DNA from: Pedobacter sp. PACM 27299
Lineage (GTDB): Bacteria > Bacteroidota > Bacteroidia > Sphingobacteriales > Sphingobacteriaceae
DNA length: 64,000 bases
Direction of reading: 5' to 3'
Assembly (NCBI RefSeq): GCF_001412655.1
Contig: NZ_CP012996.1
Coordinates: 1,922,001-1,986,000, forward strand
Under the pieces are notes generated by a model that saw only the letters and a list, made by a program, of their open reading frames with translations, had not been told where the DNA came from and made no database searches. The stretch's first letter is position 1. Every line of letters begins with the position of its first letter. Below are positions 26,745 through 34,613 of this stretch, in pieces. The position numbers and the translations under genes were made by a program.

Positions 26745-27962
26745 TTAATTCATCAAAACCTTCTTTAATAAGGCCATATCTTTTCCAATTTTTATATCCA
26801 GCGTTTTTGCATAATGTTGTGTGGTTTGGATATTCGTATGTCCCAGCATTTTCGAAACGCTTTCAATTGGAACGCCATTAAGTAGAGTTACTGTAGTCGC
26901 GAAAGTATGTCTGGCAATGTGAAAAGTTATCGGTTTATTGATGCCACAGAAATCAGCGATCTCTTTCAAATAGCTGTTTGTTTTTTGATTGCTCAAGACT
27001 GGAAGGGCTACCCTCATATTTAAACACACTTTATTTTTAGCATAACGATTGAGTATTTCTCCTGCCGTAGGTAGTAAGGGAATGCGGGAAGGAACATTCG
27101 TTTTCTGCCTTTTTATGGAGATCCAGTTTTCACCGTCTACCCCAATTACAATATTACTGCTGTTTAACTGCTTTACATCAATGTAGGAGAGTCCGGTGTA
27201 ACAACAGAATAGAAATACATCTTTGACCTGTTCCAGTCGCTCAGTAGCCATTTTCTTATTGGTAATGGCCAGTAATTCTTCTTCGGTTAAATGCACGCGA
27301 TCTAACTTTTTAATGGTGTGTTTGTAGTTTAGCAGGGGATTGGCGGTAAGGTGACCATTGGATAACGCAATACGAATGATTTTTCCGAAGTTCTTTAAAT
27401 ACTTTACCGCAGAATTATTTGCGCATTTACGGACTGAGCGCAGATAATAATCATACTCGGCTATAAATTCATGATTCACCATGGCAAGCTCAGCATCATC
27501 AATTTTATACTTCCAGTTCAGGAACTCAATGGTGTGCTTTAAAGAGGTACGGTATCTTTCCATTGTTCCTTTACTAAATTCAGTGCCTACCAAAGACTCC
27601 ATCTTTTTGTTATGCTCCTTGAATACTTCTAACAAAGTAGGGCGGTCTTTATCTTTCCCAAGAAATCTATCACGTAGAATATGAGCAGTGATCTTTTGGT
27701 TTTCTTTGGTGAGTTGGGAATGTGCTTCGTGGATCTTGACCTGTAAATCGTCTAGATAGAAGTTGAATGACTTAACCGATTCTTTGTAGCCTTTGGCTCT
27801 TCCTAACCTTGGATTCCATTGTAGTGGATCAATGGATCTACCAGTAGTTACCTCAGACCTTGTTCCGTCAATAGTGATTCTTAGATAGATAGGGGAAATC
27901 GCGCCAATTTGATAGTTTTTCTGTTTCTTCATGTAGAAGAGTAGGCTGAAATTAGTTTTCAT
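26745..27962 (-). CDS. Tyrosine recombinase / integrase (IntDOT-like)
   Basis: About 405 residues from ATG 27962 (MKTNFSLLFYMKKQ); a longer frame to 27989 is less likely. Order: an arm-binding N-terminal domain (GAISPIYLRITIDGTRSEVT), a SAM-like core-binding domain (LLEVFKEHNKKMESLVG, near residue 115) and the catalytic domain. There, FCCYTGLSYIDVKQL has Ser where most members have the first catalytic Arg. The same substitution is known in IntDOT of CTnDOT. HIARHTFATT supplies His and Arg, MLGHTNIQTT the second His, and HYAKTLD the Tyr nucleophile. It lies next to the tRNA-Ser gene, whose 3' end is repeated at 4221. Confidence 0.92.
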   Translation of the reverse strand: MKTNFSLLFYMKKQKNYQIGAISPIYLRITIDGTRSEVTTGRSIDPLQWNPRLGRAKGYKESVKSFNFYLDDLQVKIHEAHSQLTKENQKITAHILRDRFLGKDKDRPTLLEVFKEHNKKMESLVGTEFSKGTMERYRTSLKHTIEFLNWKYKIDDAELAMVNHEFIAEYDYYLRSVRKCANNSAVKYLKNFGKIIRIALSNGHLTANPLLNYKHTIKKLDRVHLTEEELLAITNKKMATERLEQVKDVFLFCCYTGLSYIDVKQLNSSNIVIGVDGENWISIKRQKTNVPSRIPLLPTAGEILNRYAKNKVCLNMRVALPVLSNQKTNSYLKEIADFCGINKPITFHIARHTFATTVTLLNGVPIESVSKMLGHTNIQTTQHYAKTLDIKIGKDMALLKKVLMN

Positions 27963-28020
27963 AATGTTGCACATTAAAAAGTTAAACAAATTTAGCTTTG
28001 CTACTACTGCTAGTCAAGAT

Positions 28021-28104
28021 GTTGAAATTTTCAACCTGTTCATTATCAATGAAATAAGGTCTATTCGGTGAGTACCTAAAAATACCTTCAACTACTCACC
28101 GAAT
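28021..28104. promoter_or_regulatory. Inverted repeats between integrase and att site
   Basis: GTTGAAA-T-TTTCAAC (28021-28035) is a 15-base palindrome, and ATTCGGTGAGTA (28063-28074) is matched exactly by TACTCACCGAAT (28093-28104). A partial direct copy, GACTCACCAAT, follows at 28105-28115. Repeats between an integrase gene and its att site are typical positions for arm-type integrase sites or for repression of int by its own product. Confidence 0.45.
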
Positions 28105-28156
28105 GACTCACCAATTATATGAGAATTGATGCTTTATTTGGCTTTGGTTTTAAATG

Positions 28157-28192
28157 AAAAAACCTGCAAATCGTATGATTTGCAGGTTTTTT
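28157..28192. terminator. Perfect hairpin terminator on the element side of tRNA-Ser
   Basis: AAAAAACCTGCAAATC pairs without mismatch with GATTTGCAGGTTTTTT around loop GTAT. It lies 21 bases beyond the tRNA 3' end, so it terminates the tRNA transcript in the present arrangement, replacing the chromosomal hairpin now stranded at 4162-4197. Confidence 0.8.
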
Positions 28193-28212
28193 CGAAATCT
28201 AGTCACCTAGTT

Positions 28213-28228
28213 GCGGAGAGTGGGGGAT
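28213..28228. repeat. attR: 16-bp repeat at the tRNA-Ser 3' end
   Basis: GCGGAGAGTGGGGGAT, identical to 4221-4236. It covers the discriminator base, the 3' acceptor strand and part of the T-arm of the tRNA-Ser gene, so integration rebuilt a full tRNA. Confidence 0.75.
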
Positions 28229-28300
28229 TCGAACCCGCGGACCCTTTGACAAGTCAACAGTTTTCAAGACTGCCGCAATCGACCACTCTGCCAACTCTCC
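28214..28300 (-). tRNA. tRNA-Ser (anticodon TGA)
   Basis: 87 bases on the - strand. The acceptor stem GGAGAGT pairs with ACTCTCC, with discriminator G and no encoded CCA. The anticodon loop reads CTTGAAA with TGA in the middle. A long variable arm (TGTTGACTTGTCAAAGGG region) is as expected for class II tRNA-Ser, and the T-loop is GTTCGAATC. It is the integration target of the 24-kb element. Confidence 0.95.
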
Positions 28301-28641
28301 GGCGCAAAAGTACAAATCTTAACTGGTTTTCCAAATTTAGATTGAAATATTTTTAACTTTTTTCAAAAACGTTGATTTAATGTATGTAAAGACCTATTCT
28401 AGGTACATTTTTATTTTTTCAACCCAAATTAAGAATAAGATTTCTACCTGTTTTAACAGGCTAACCTTTCTATTTTGATCGTATTTCCTTCAATTCCTAC
28501 TAAAAAATTCAGCAAACCACCTAGGAAAACGAGGTGATTACCTGTCTTATTTGCCCCCTCATTATGTCGTTTTTGCACTACTACAAATTCTATTTTCCGA
28601 TATAACTTTGAATTAGTAAATTTAACTTAATCCCTAATGCT
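28301..28641. other. Non-coding stretch between tRNA-Ser and the VOC pseudogene
   Basis: AT-rich and without a gene. It should contain the tRNA promoter in the first 60 bases. TAACTTTG at 28603-28610 fits the Bacteroidota -7 box TAnnTTTG and may be the promoter of the following broken gene; no well-spaced -33 TTTG accompanies it. Confidence 0.4.
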
Positions 28642-29151
28642 ATGATAAACAAGCTAATTAATCAAAGGATTACTGCAAACTTATGGTTTGACAGAAACGT
28701 GTAAGAAGCGATCAATTTCTACACCTCAATATTTAAGAACTCAAGCATCGAAGGAATGACTCAGTATACAAAAGAAGGGTTTGAAGTACATCAAATGCCG
28801 GAAGGTATTGTGATGAACATCGTATTTGAACTTGATGGGCAAGAGTTTCTAGCTTTAAACGGAGGCCCTATGTTCAAATTCAATGAAGCCGTTTCATTTG
28901 CGGTCAACTGTTCCGATCAAGATGAAATCGACTATTACTGGGATAAACTTGCGGCAGGTGGAGATCCGAAGGCGCAAGTCTGCGGTTGGTTAAAAGATCA
29001 ATTTGGACTTTCCTGGCAAATTGTACCAACGATTTTGTCAGAACTGCTCAAAGACACAGATCAAAAGAAAACCAGCAGGGTAATGGCGGCAATGATGCAA
29101 ATGAAAAAGATCGATCTCAGTTTGCTGGAAAAAGCTTTTGCTCAGCCATAA
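28642..29151 (+). pseudogene. VOC-family (PhnB-like) protein with a nonsense codon
   Basis: From ATG 28642 the frame reads MINKLINQRITANLWFDRNV, then TAA (28702-28704), then continues in the same frame as EAINFYTSIFKNSSIEGMTQ to a normal end at 29151. Relatives have an acidic or small residue where the stop stands. The protein is a vicinal-oxygen-chelate fold of the PhnB / 3-demethylubiquinone-methyltransferase-like group (LNGGPMFKFNEAVSF, WLKDQFGLSWQIVP). Translation restarting at 28756 would lack the first beta-alpha unit. One point mutation, not a homopolymer slip, so the loss is probably real. Confidence 0.8.
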
Positions 29152-29246
29152 AAGCTTTCGCCAACTCATGAAAACAATAGAAAATTCATGAAACAATAGA
29201 AAAACAGTCAATCTAATTATAAACCAAAAAACACAATTTTAAACCA

Positions 29247-29624
29247 ATGAAAAGGAACAAAATAATCTTCTGGACGGCCACCATTCTTATCTTTTTATTT
29301 GAAGGAGTAATGCCAGCATTCACGTCTCAAACTGAAATGGCAAAAGAGGGTATCCGACACCTGGGCTATCCCGAATATTTCGGCATTGCACTCACTGTTT
29401 TTAAAGTACTGGGCGCAATTATTTTGATTGTCCCTAAAGCACCAAAGCGGATTAAGGAATGGGCTTATGCAGGTTTTGGTTTTGATTTTATTTTCGCCTC
29501 AATCAGTCACTGGGCAGTGGATGGCTTCGGAATGGAAGCGATATTCCCTTGGATCGTTTTTGCGGTTCTGGCGGTATCTTACGTATATTATCATAAACTT
29601 TCCGATGCAAATGCGATAAGATAA
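29247..29624 (+). CDS. DoxX-like membrane protein
   Basis: 125 residues with four predicted membrane helices, matching the DoxX_2-type family: IIFWTATILIFLFEGVMPAF, LGYPEYFGIALTVFKVLGA, IKEWAYAGFGFDFIFASISH and a last helix AIFPWIVFAVLAVSYVYYH. Function in the family is poorly defined (redox or membrane-stress roles are proposed). It follows the VOC pseudogene by 95 bases; VOC and DoxX genes often sit together in Bacteroidota. A strong terminator follows. Confidence 0.85.
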   Translation: MKRNKIIFWTATILIFLFEGVMPAFTSQTEMAKEGIRHLGYPEYFGIALTVFKVLGAIILIVPKAPKRIKEWAYAGFGFDFIFASISHWAVDGFGMEAIFPWIVFAVLAVSYVYYHKLSDANAIR

Positions 29625-29654
29625 AATACAGCGGCTAAAAACCTCTTTAATGAA

Positions 29655-29680
29655 CAATGCCCAGCTGATGCTGGGCATTG
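29655..29680. terminator. Terminator after the DoxX-like gene
   Basis: CAATGCCCAGC pairs perfectly with GCTGGGCATTG around loop TGAT, followed by TCTTATGTTTT. Thirty bases after the stop codon. Confidence 0.8.
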
Positions 29681-29726
29681 TCTTATGTTTTAAGAAGTAT
29701 TGTGCCTTATTAAAAATGCTGCAATA

Positions 29727-29972
29727 TTATTTCTTATTGTTCTCCAAATAAGTCTCCAAAATGCTTTTTAGATAAAGCTCAGGTTTAGGCATGATGATCA
29801 CTGTACCAGGCTCTTTATCTTGAGAATGCTTGATGTAATTCGCTTTGATCTTTCCCCATTCTTTCGAATAAAGCTGGATAAAAGTATCTACAAATTGTTT
29901 ATCAGTATAATCTTTTGGAAGCTTACTTAATATAACTTCAATTTTCTCTTCTTTTCTATGTAATACTGCCAT
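29727..29972 (-). CDS. Hypothetical 81-residue protein
   Basis: A basic soluble protein (VILSKLPKDYTDKQFVDTF, LYSKEWGKIKANYIKH, and PKPELYLKSILETYL). No family recognised, though the even alternation of charged and hydrophobic residues fits a real helical protein. It stands alone between the DoxX terminator and the DUF6266 gene. Confidence 0.6.
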   Translation of the reverse strand: MAVLHRKEEKIEVILSKLPKDYTDKQFVDTFIQLYSKEWGKIKANYIKHSQDKEPGTVIIMPKPELYLKSILETYLENNKK

Positions 29973-30161
29973 GGTAATTTCTTGATATTTTCTCTGGCAA
30001 AGCTATGAAACAAATCCGAGTTAAGGCTTATGATTCTTCAGGATAAGTGTGGCATTAATTATTTTTAGGATAAAATGGTTTTATTTAGATATAATATGGC
30101 CATATCGGATTAAATTTGAACCCAGATCAATGTCATTGATAAAAAAAGGCGACTTTTAGGG

Positions 30162-30995
30162 CTAGCCAGGTTTTCCTGGTAGGTGTTCCAGTTTGTTTTT
30201 GAGTACCTTATATTCTTTTTCCAGGTATTTAAAGGCCTTCGTATCCTGCGGCATGCCATAGTTTTCTTTCAATTGACTTAAATAACTGCTGGCCACCTGA
30301 TCAAACCTTGTTTTTACCTGCTGATATTGCTGTTTTGCTTTCTTTTCTTCCGCATTTTCAGAGATACCATTTAAATTACCCAGGTAAACACTGTCGGACA
30401 CCATTGCTCCATCCGCTGAAATAAATGAAATGTAAGGCTCAATTTGCTGAGTTAATTCTTTGTCAGATAGTGGGATAAAACATTTTCCTTCAGATCTTCT
30501 GGCAATGTTCAGATACTGTCGGCCTCTTTCTATTTCCGGAAAGCAAATCATCATCATCACACTGTCGTTACCAGCTAATTCCTCCTCCTGTTGGGGATCC
30601 CAGCTGATTTCCAAACCATTTTCCACTTTCATGATTTTTAAATCTTTAGTTTCAGGCATGGCACCCTGACTCGGCATCACTTTACTGTAATCCACTTGAA
30701 TATTAGGGTATTCACCCTTTAAAGCCTGTTTTTTATGGTAGGACGTAGCTAGATTATGGGCATTATGAACGGTACCTCTAGCCTGTAAACCGTAACCAAG
30801 TTTTATGAAACTACCCATGGTGCTGAGCAATTTGGTAGTCAGGGCCATTGCCTGATAGTTGGCCAGTTGAAGGGTGCTTGGTTTTCCTTTTTTACCGATT
30901 AGACGTACTACCGGCTGCCCATTGAGCATATAAAAAACAAGGTTGCCGACTTTTCCATTTAAGTGGCCCTGAGGGCCGTTTGAAGCGATTGCCAT
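30162..30995 (-). CDS. DUF6266 family protein
   Basis: 277 residues with the conserved N-terminus of this Bacteroidota family (GPQGHLNGKVGNLVFYMLNG, then RLIGKKGKPSTLQLANYQAM) and the C-terminal two-sheet region (KVENGLEISWDPQQ, VYLGNLNG). There is no signal peptide. The start lacks upstream coding overlap; about 460 bp of non-coding DNA precede it. Function is unknown. Confidence 0.8.
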   Translation of the reverse strand: MAIASNGPQGHLNGKVGNLVFYMLNGQPVVRLIGKKGKPSTLQLANYQAMALTTKLLSTMGSFIKLGYGLQARGTVHNAHNLATSYHKKQALKGEYPNIQVDYSKVMPSQGAMPETKDLKIMKVENGLEISWDPQQEEELAGNDSVMMMICFPEIERGRQYLNIARRSEGKCFIPLSDKELTQQIEPYISFISADGAMVSDSVYLGNLNGISENAEEKKAKQQYQQVKTRFDQVASSYLSQLKENYGMPQDTKAFKYLEKEYKVLKNKLEHLPGKPG

Positions 30996-31458
30996 AGTAG
31001 AGAGGGTAAGGGTTTGGTAATGAGAGAACTATTGTGTGGTGTGATTAAGTTGAAGGTAAGTATAATGTTCGGGTATTACCGTAATGAAGTTTTTATTTTA
31101 ATAAGCCTCAAAACCTATTTGTAAAGTAGTCCTGCCTCCTTTGATAGGGCTATAGGTACTATTAGGCCCTATCAACCTCCAAGTAATATGCTTATAAAAT
31201 CCTGACAAATAAGGCTTCAATACGGACGAAGTACGGACATGCCGATTCCGTTCCTGAGCGGTAGCTTAGGAAGGATAGGGAAGACGGGCGCAGTTATCCT
31301 AAAAATATTATCAGTTTAAGGAAGGGGGAAGCCAATTATAGCAAGAAATGCGAGTTGTAAAAAGAAGATCAGAAAATGTTTCGAAAGAACTGGCCGGAAT
31401 CTGGAATGGAATACAAATGCTAAAAATGGAAGGTACTTAAATCAATAGCCTAGCTTTA
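30996..31458. other. Intergenic region with an inverted repeat
   Basis: No gene found. TTGATAGGGC (31141-31150) is matched by GCCCTATCAA (31166-31175) around a 15-base loop; it could be a terminator-like hairpin or a regulator site, but there is no T-run. The stretch contains the presumed promoter of the DUF6266 gene. Confidence 0.4.
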
Positions 31459-31641
31459 CTATTTGTTAGGTTTTGTTCCTGGTTTTTCAGGATGTAAAAA
31501 CTTATCTGTTTCAGCTCTCAATTCGTCTAACCGATGATTGACAAGCTCGGTCTTTTTTTTAAGCTCAGCAGTATGCGCTGCTAGATTTTTGGTGATTTCT
31601 GCACTGCTTTGTGCAGCATCTTTTTTGTTTGATTGATCCAT
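31459..31641 (-). CDS. Hypothetical 60-residue coiled-coil protein
   Basis: A very polar, Lys/Glu-rich helix (ITKNLAAHTAELKKKTELVN, HRLDELRAETDKFL) with a Pro/Lys tail. No family recognised. The ATG lies in a sensible position, 107 bases after the DUF1622 gene on the same strand. Confidence 0.5.
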   Translation of the reverse strand: MDQSNKKDAAQSSAEITKNLAAHTAELKKKTELVNHRLDELRAETDKFLHPEKPGTKPNK

Positions 31642-31748
31642 GACGATTGGAATTAATACTTAAATATACTAGAAAAAATAATCCTTGATATTAAAAGCAG
31701 ATTAAATTTTTCTACTTAAACCAATTAGGAGTGTGGTCGTTTTTCTTC

Positions 31749-32120
31749 TTACATCTCTCTTTTTTTTAGAGGTAGTTTTTCATGTTTACTGTCCGTCTTT
31801 AAGTCGTCGATTTCTTTGTTTAGAAAATAAGATAAACCCGTTCTAATCACTACAGTGCCCGCTAAGATCCCTAAATCCTGAAAGGAGGGATTAACGATGG
31901 TGTCTATAATGTCTGAGGCAATTAGAAACTCTAAACCTAACAGCAAATAATAGCCGACCTCAATTTTAATCTGAACTGTTCTTTGTAAGGAGAAGCCTTT
32001 ACCCAATCGATTTAACTCATTCTTTATAAAATGATAGAGTCCGATTGCTGCACCGTAACAGATAATACCAATACTGATATAACTGATGATATGAGAGGTA
32101 TAGATCAGTATATCATGCAT
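31749..32120 (-). CDS. DUF1622 family membrane protein
   Basis: 123 residues with three hydrophobic helices. The characteristic family segment is present: GYYLLLGLEFLIASDIIDTI, then ILAGTVVIRTGLSYFLNKEI. An N-terminal helix (ISYISIGIICYGAAIGLYHF) precedes it. Role unknown; inner-membrane location is expected. Confidence 0.85.
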   Translation of the reverse strand: MHDILIYTSHIISYISIGIICYGAAIGLYHFIKNELNRLGKGFSLQRTVQIKIEVGYYLLLGLEFLIASDIIDTIVNPSFQDLGILAGTVVIRTGLSYFLNKEIDDLKTDSKHEKLPLKKREM

Positions 32121-32192
32121 AGCTGATTACAATGTATTTGAAAACGTAATGAATTAACCCCCTGTTTATTACAGGAAGTTACGAAACTTATA

Positions 32193-32400
32193 TCAATTTT
32201 TTAAATCCTTTTTAATTTCTTTCCTGAACTTGTAATCCTGTGGCGATATGCCCATGATTTTGATGAAAATTCTGAAAAAATATTCTGGATCATTATGGCC
32301 TCAACCACATTTAACCGCACAGAATAATGATGGATTTTGTCCTTTAATACTTGCTTTCGCATTCTCAACAGAACGCACTGTGATCGTTGTTTTTACACAA
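32193..32400 (-). pseudogene. AraC-family regulator remnant (C-terminal helix-turn-helix)
   Basis: On the - strand the stretch reads CAVKCG, a TGA, then GHNDPEYFFRIFIKIMGISP and QDYKFRKEIKKD before the real stop at 32193-32195. This is the second helix-turn-helix of an AraC regulator with one nonsense codon (TGA near 32310) and a frame change just upstream. Nothing recognisable of the rest of the gene remains. It lies directly upstream of the first GH2 gene, so it may be a lost local regulator. Confidence 0.7.
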
Positions 32401-32508
32401 TATTGAAGCTTTTGACGCATAAAGGTGAACCATAAGATTGTCCATTACCCATAGATTGTTGTTTTTAACACAGACATTCTTTAGCTAACTTGCGTTAAAC
32501 CACAACAA

Positions 32509-34602
32509 ATGAATACCTTGAATTTTAATCATAAACTTACTGCAGCGTTTGTTTTCCTCCTATGGATACAAGTGGGGCAGGCGCAGGGGCAGTCCCGACA
32601 GTCCCCATTTCCCGAAAACATGATCCAAAATACCATTCAAAACAGCACTAAAAATAGCCGTTCAAATGGGTTGAAAAAGGTGGGAATAGGCGGACAGTCT
32701 ATCATTTCTCTGAACGGAAATTGGGAATTCAAACAAGGGAATAAACGAAGCGACATTGCTGTTCCCGGTGAATGGGCCATGCAGGGATTTGAGGTCAGTG
32801 CCGGAGAAATTGTCACCTATATTAAAAAGATAAATATACCTGCAGATTGGCAAGGGAAGCGTGTTAAAATCCGTTTTGATGGCCTGAGTTCGCACGCTGT
32901 ACTGCGCATCAATCAGCAGAAAATAGCTGAACATGAAGGGAGTTTTGTTCCTTTTGAAGCAGACCTCAGCAACCAGTTAAAGCCAGGTGAAAATATACTG
33001 GAAGTTGAAGTTTCAGCTTTGACAATCAGTGATATTTTAGCTTGTACCTCCCAATATGCCGCGCATACTGTTGGCGGTATCCTGCGCAACGTAACCTTGT
33101 TAGCCCTTCCCGAAATGAATATTGCTGACCTTAGAATTGAGACAGATTTCGACCCGAAATATAAAAATGCGCTGCTCAAAATCAATGCGAAAGTAGTAAA
33201 TGAAGCCGCTGCTCCTTTAGATGGAATTTTTTCTCTTCGTTATACTTTAGCTGATCAGAAAGGAAAAACTGTTTTGCAAAAAAAAATCACATTAAATGCC
33301 CTGGCTCCAGGAAAAGACCTGATTTCTAAACAAGAGTTTAAGGTGCTGCAGCCCCAGCATTGGAATTCTGATATCCCTTACTTATATCGTTTACATACAG
33401 AACTGCTGCAGGATGGAAAAACTATTCAGAAAAATCAGCAGCGTGTTGGTTTTCGGGAAATTGCCATCCGTGGAAATGAACTGCTCGTCAATGGTAAGGC
33501 TGTGAAATTGCGGGGCGTAAACCGGCATAGCGTACATCCGCTAACCGGAAGAAGTATCTCTAAAGATTTAGAATATCAGGATGCCAAACTGTTCATGGAA
33601 GCCAACTGTAATTTTATCAGAACTTCTCATTATCCACCTTCAGAAGAGTTCCTGGAAGCCTGCGATGAATTAGGTCTTTTTGTTGAAAATGAATCTTCTT
33701 TAACTTGGATCAATCACCATGCTTCGCCGATTTGGAAAACCTGGGATTATAAAGATGAAAAGTTTTTGTCAGTGATGATGAATGCGAATCTGGAGAAAAT
33801 GCAGGCTGCCATCAACCATCCTTCAGTCATTATCTGGTCGCTGGGCAATGAATCCAACTGGAGTCCTTTATGGCAAAAAGTGCAGGATGCAGTAAAAGTA
33901 TTTGACCCAAGCAGACCTACTGCTTTCCACGACCAATGTTGGGGAGGGTTTAACAATCTAGGAAGCAAGGCTGATATTGCCAACTATCACTACCCCGCGG
34001 CGAATGGGCCTGCCGCAACAGATACCATGAGCCGGCCTACTTTGTTTGGCGAGTATGCCCATCTGAGTACTTATAACCGCAGAGAGTTATTGACAGACCC
34101 AGGTGTTCGAACGGCTTATCAATTGCCGCTGGTCAGTATGTACGATTCTGTTTATCAGCATAAAGGTAACCTTGGAGCTGCCATTTGGAGTGGAATAGAT
34201 GATACTTTTCATCTTCCTGATGGAAGGATTGTAGGCTATGGACCATGGGGGGCATTAGATGGCTGGAGAAGACCGAAACCTGAATATTGGGGAATGAGAA
34301 AAGCCTATGCACCCATCCAGGTTAAAAATCCAGAATCCCCGAAAATAAAGAACGGTAATTTGATATTATCAATTGAAAATCGCTACGATTTTATCAGCTT
34401 AAATCAGGTGGAAATCGAAGCCTTGGTAGATGGGAAACGGGTGCAAGTAAACGGAGACCTAGCACCACGCAGTCAGGGGGAAATTAAAATTCCTGTTCAG
34501 AAAAACACTAAAGAGGTTTATATTTCATTTACAGCGCCAAGAGGTTTTGTACTCAACGAAGAGCGGATTTTAATAGAAAAAAACAAGTTCCGAATTCTTT
34601 AA
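32509..34602 (+). CDS. GH2 beta-galactosidase (LacZ type), large part
   Basis: 697 residues, exported (signal peptide to about residue 25, VGQAQG). Order: sugar-binding jelly roll (about 60-205, PGEWAMQGFEVSAG), immunoglobulin-like domain (about 208-320), and TIM barrel from FREIAIRGNELLVNGKAVKL. RGVNRHSVHPLTG and NFIRTSHYPPSEEFLEACDE are LacZ signatures. The acid/base is Glu448 (SLGNESNW), the nucleophile Glu515 (LFGEYAHL). The domain after the barrel is included, but the LacZ fifth domain is in another frame (34614-35508). A shift at the A7 run at 34577-34583 would join them to about 1000 residues, the usual LacZ length. As it stands the active site is complete, but the C-terminal domain is detached. 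Confidence 0.85.
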   Translation: MNTLNFNHKLTAAFVFLLWIQVGQAQGQSRQSPFPENMIQNTIQNSTKNSRSNGLKKVGIGGQSIISLNGNWEFKQGNKRSDIAVPGEWAMQGFEVSAGEIVTYIKKINIPADWQGKRVKIRFDGLSSHAVLRINQQKIAEHEGSFVPFEADLSNQLKPGENILEVEVSALTISDILACTSQYAAHTVGGILRNVTLLALPEMNIADLRIETDFDPKYKNALLKINAKVVNEAAAPLDGIFSLRYTLADQKGKTVLQKKITLNALAPGKDLISKQEFKVLQPQHWNSDIPYLYRLHTELLQDGKTIQKNQQRVGFREIAIRGNELLVNGKAVKLRGVNRHSVHPLTGRSISKDLEYQDAKLFMEANCNFIRTSHYPPSEEFLEACDELGLFVENESSLTWINHHASPIWKTWDYKDEKFLSVMMNANLEKMQAAINHPSVIIWSLGNESNWSPLWQKVQDAVKVFDPSRPTAFHDQCWGGFNNLGSKADIANYHYPAANGPAATDTMSRPTLFGEYAHLSTYNRRELLTDPGVRTAYQLPLVSMYDSVYQHKGNLGAAIWSGIDDTFHLPDGRIVGYGPWGALDGWRRPKPEYWGMRKAYAPIQVKNPESPKIKNGNLILSIENRYDFISLNQVEIEALVDGKRVQVNGDLAPRSQGEIKIPVQKNTKEVYISFTAPRGFVLNEERILIEKNKFRIL

Positions 34603-34613
34603 CAAGTTCAGCG

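Larger units (their letters stand above)
4221..28228. mobile_element. ~24 kb integrative element in tRNA-Ser(TGA), carrying defence-like genes
   Basis: Bounded by direct 16-bp repeats at 4221-4236 and 28213-28228. The tyrosine recombinase (26745-27962) is beside the intact tRNA, as expected for elements that enter tRNA 3' ends. Cargo: a RES-domain gene with its PD-(D/E)XK-like partner, a SIR2-HerA-KTSC operon, a PIN-like gene, an AbiJ-like nuclease gene, small hypothetical genes and four IS21-family insertions. No relaxase, coupling protein, type IV secretion or replication gene is visible, so it is a genomic island or a decayed mobilisable element, not a self-transmissible one. Base composition is lower in G+C than the polysaccharide region to the right. 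Confidence 0.7.

Noticed and set aside
4221..28228. Self-transmissible conjugative transposon
   Set aside because: No relaxase, TraG-like coupling protein, TraJ/TraM-type genes or replication gene can be found between the att repeats.
28126..28356. Open frame of 76 codons on the + strand
   Set aside because: It runs across the terminator and the antisense strand of the tRNA-Ser gene and has no protein-like features.
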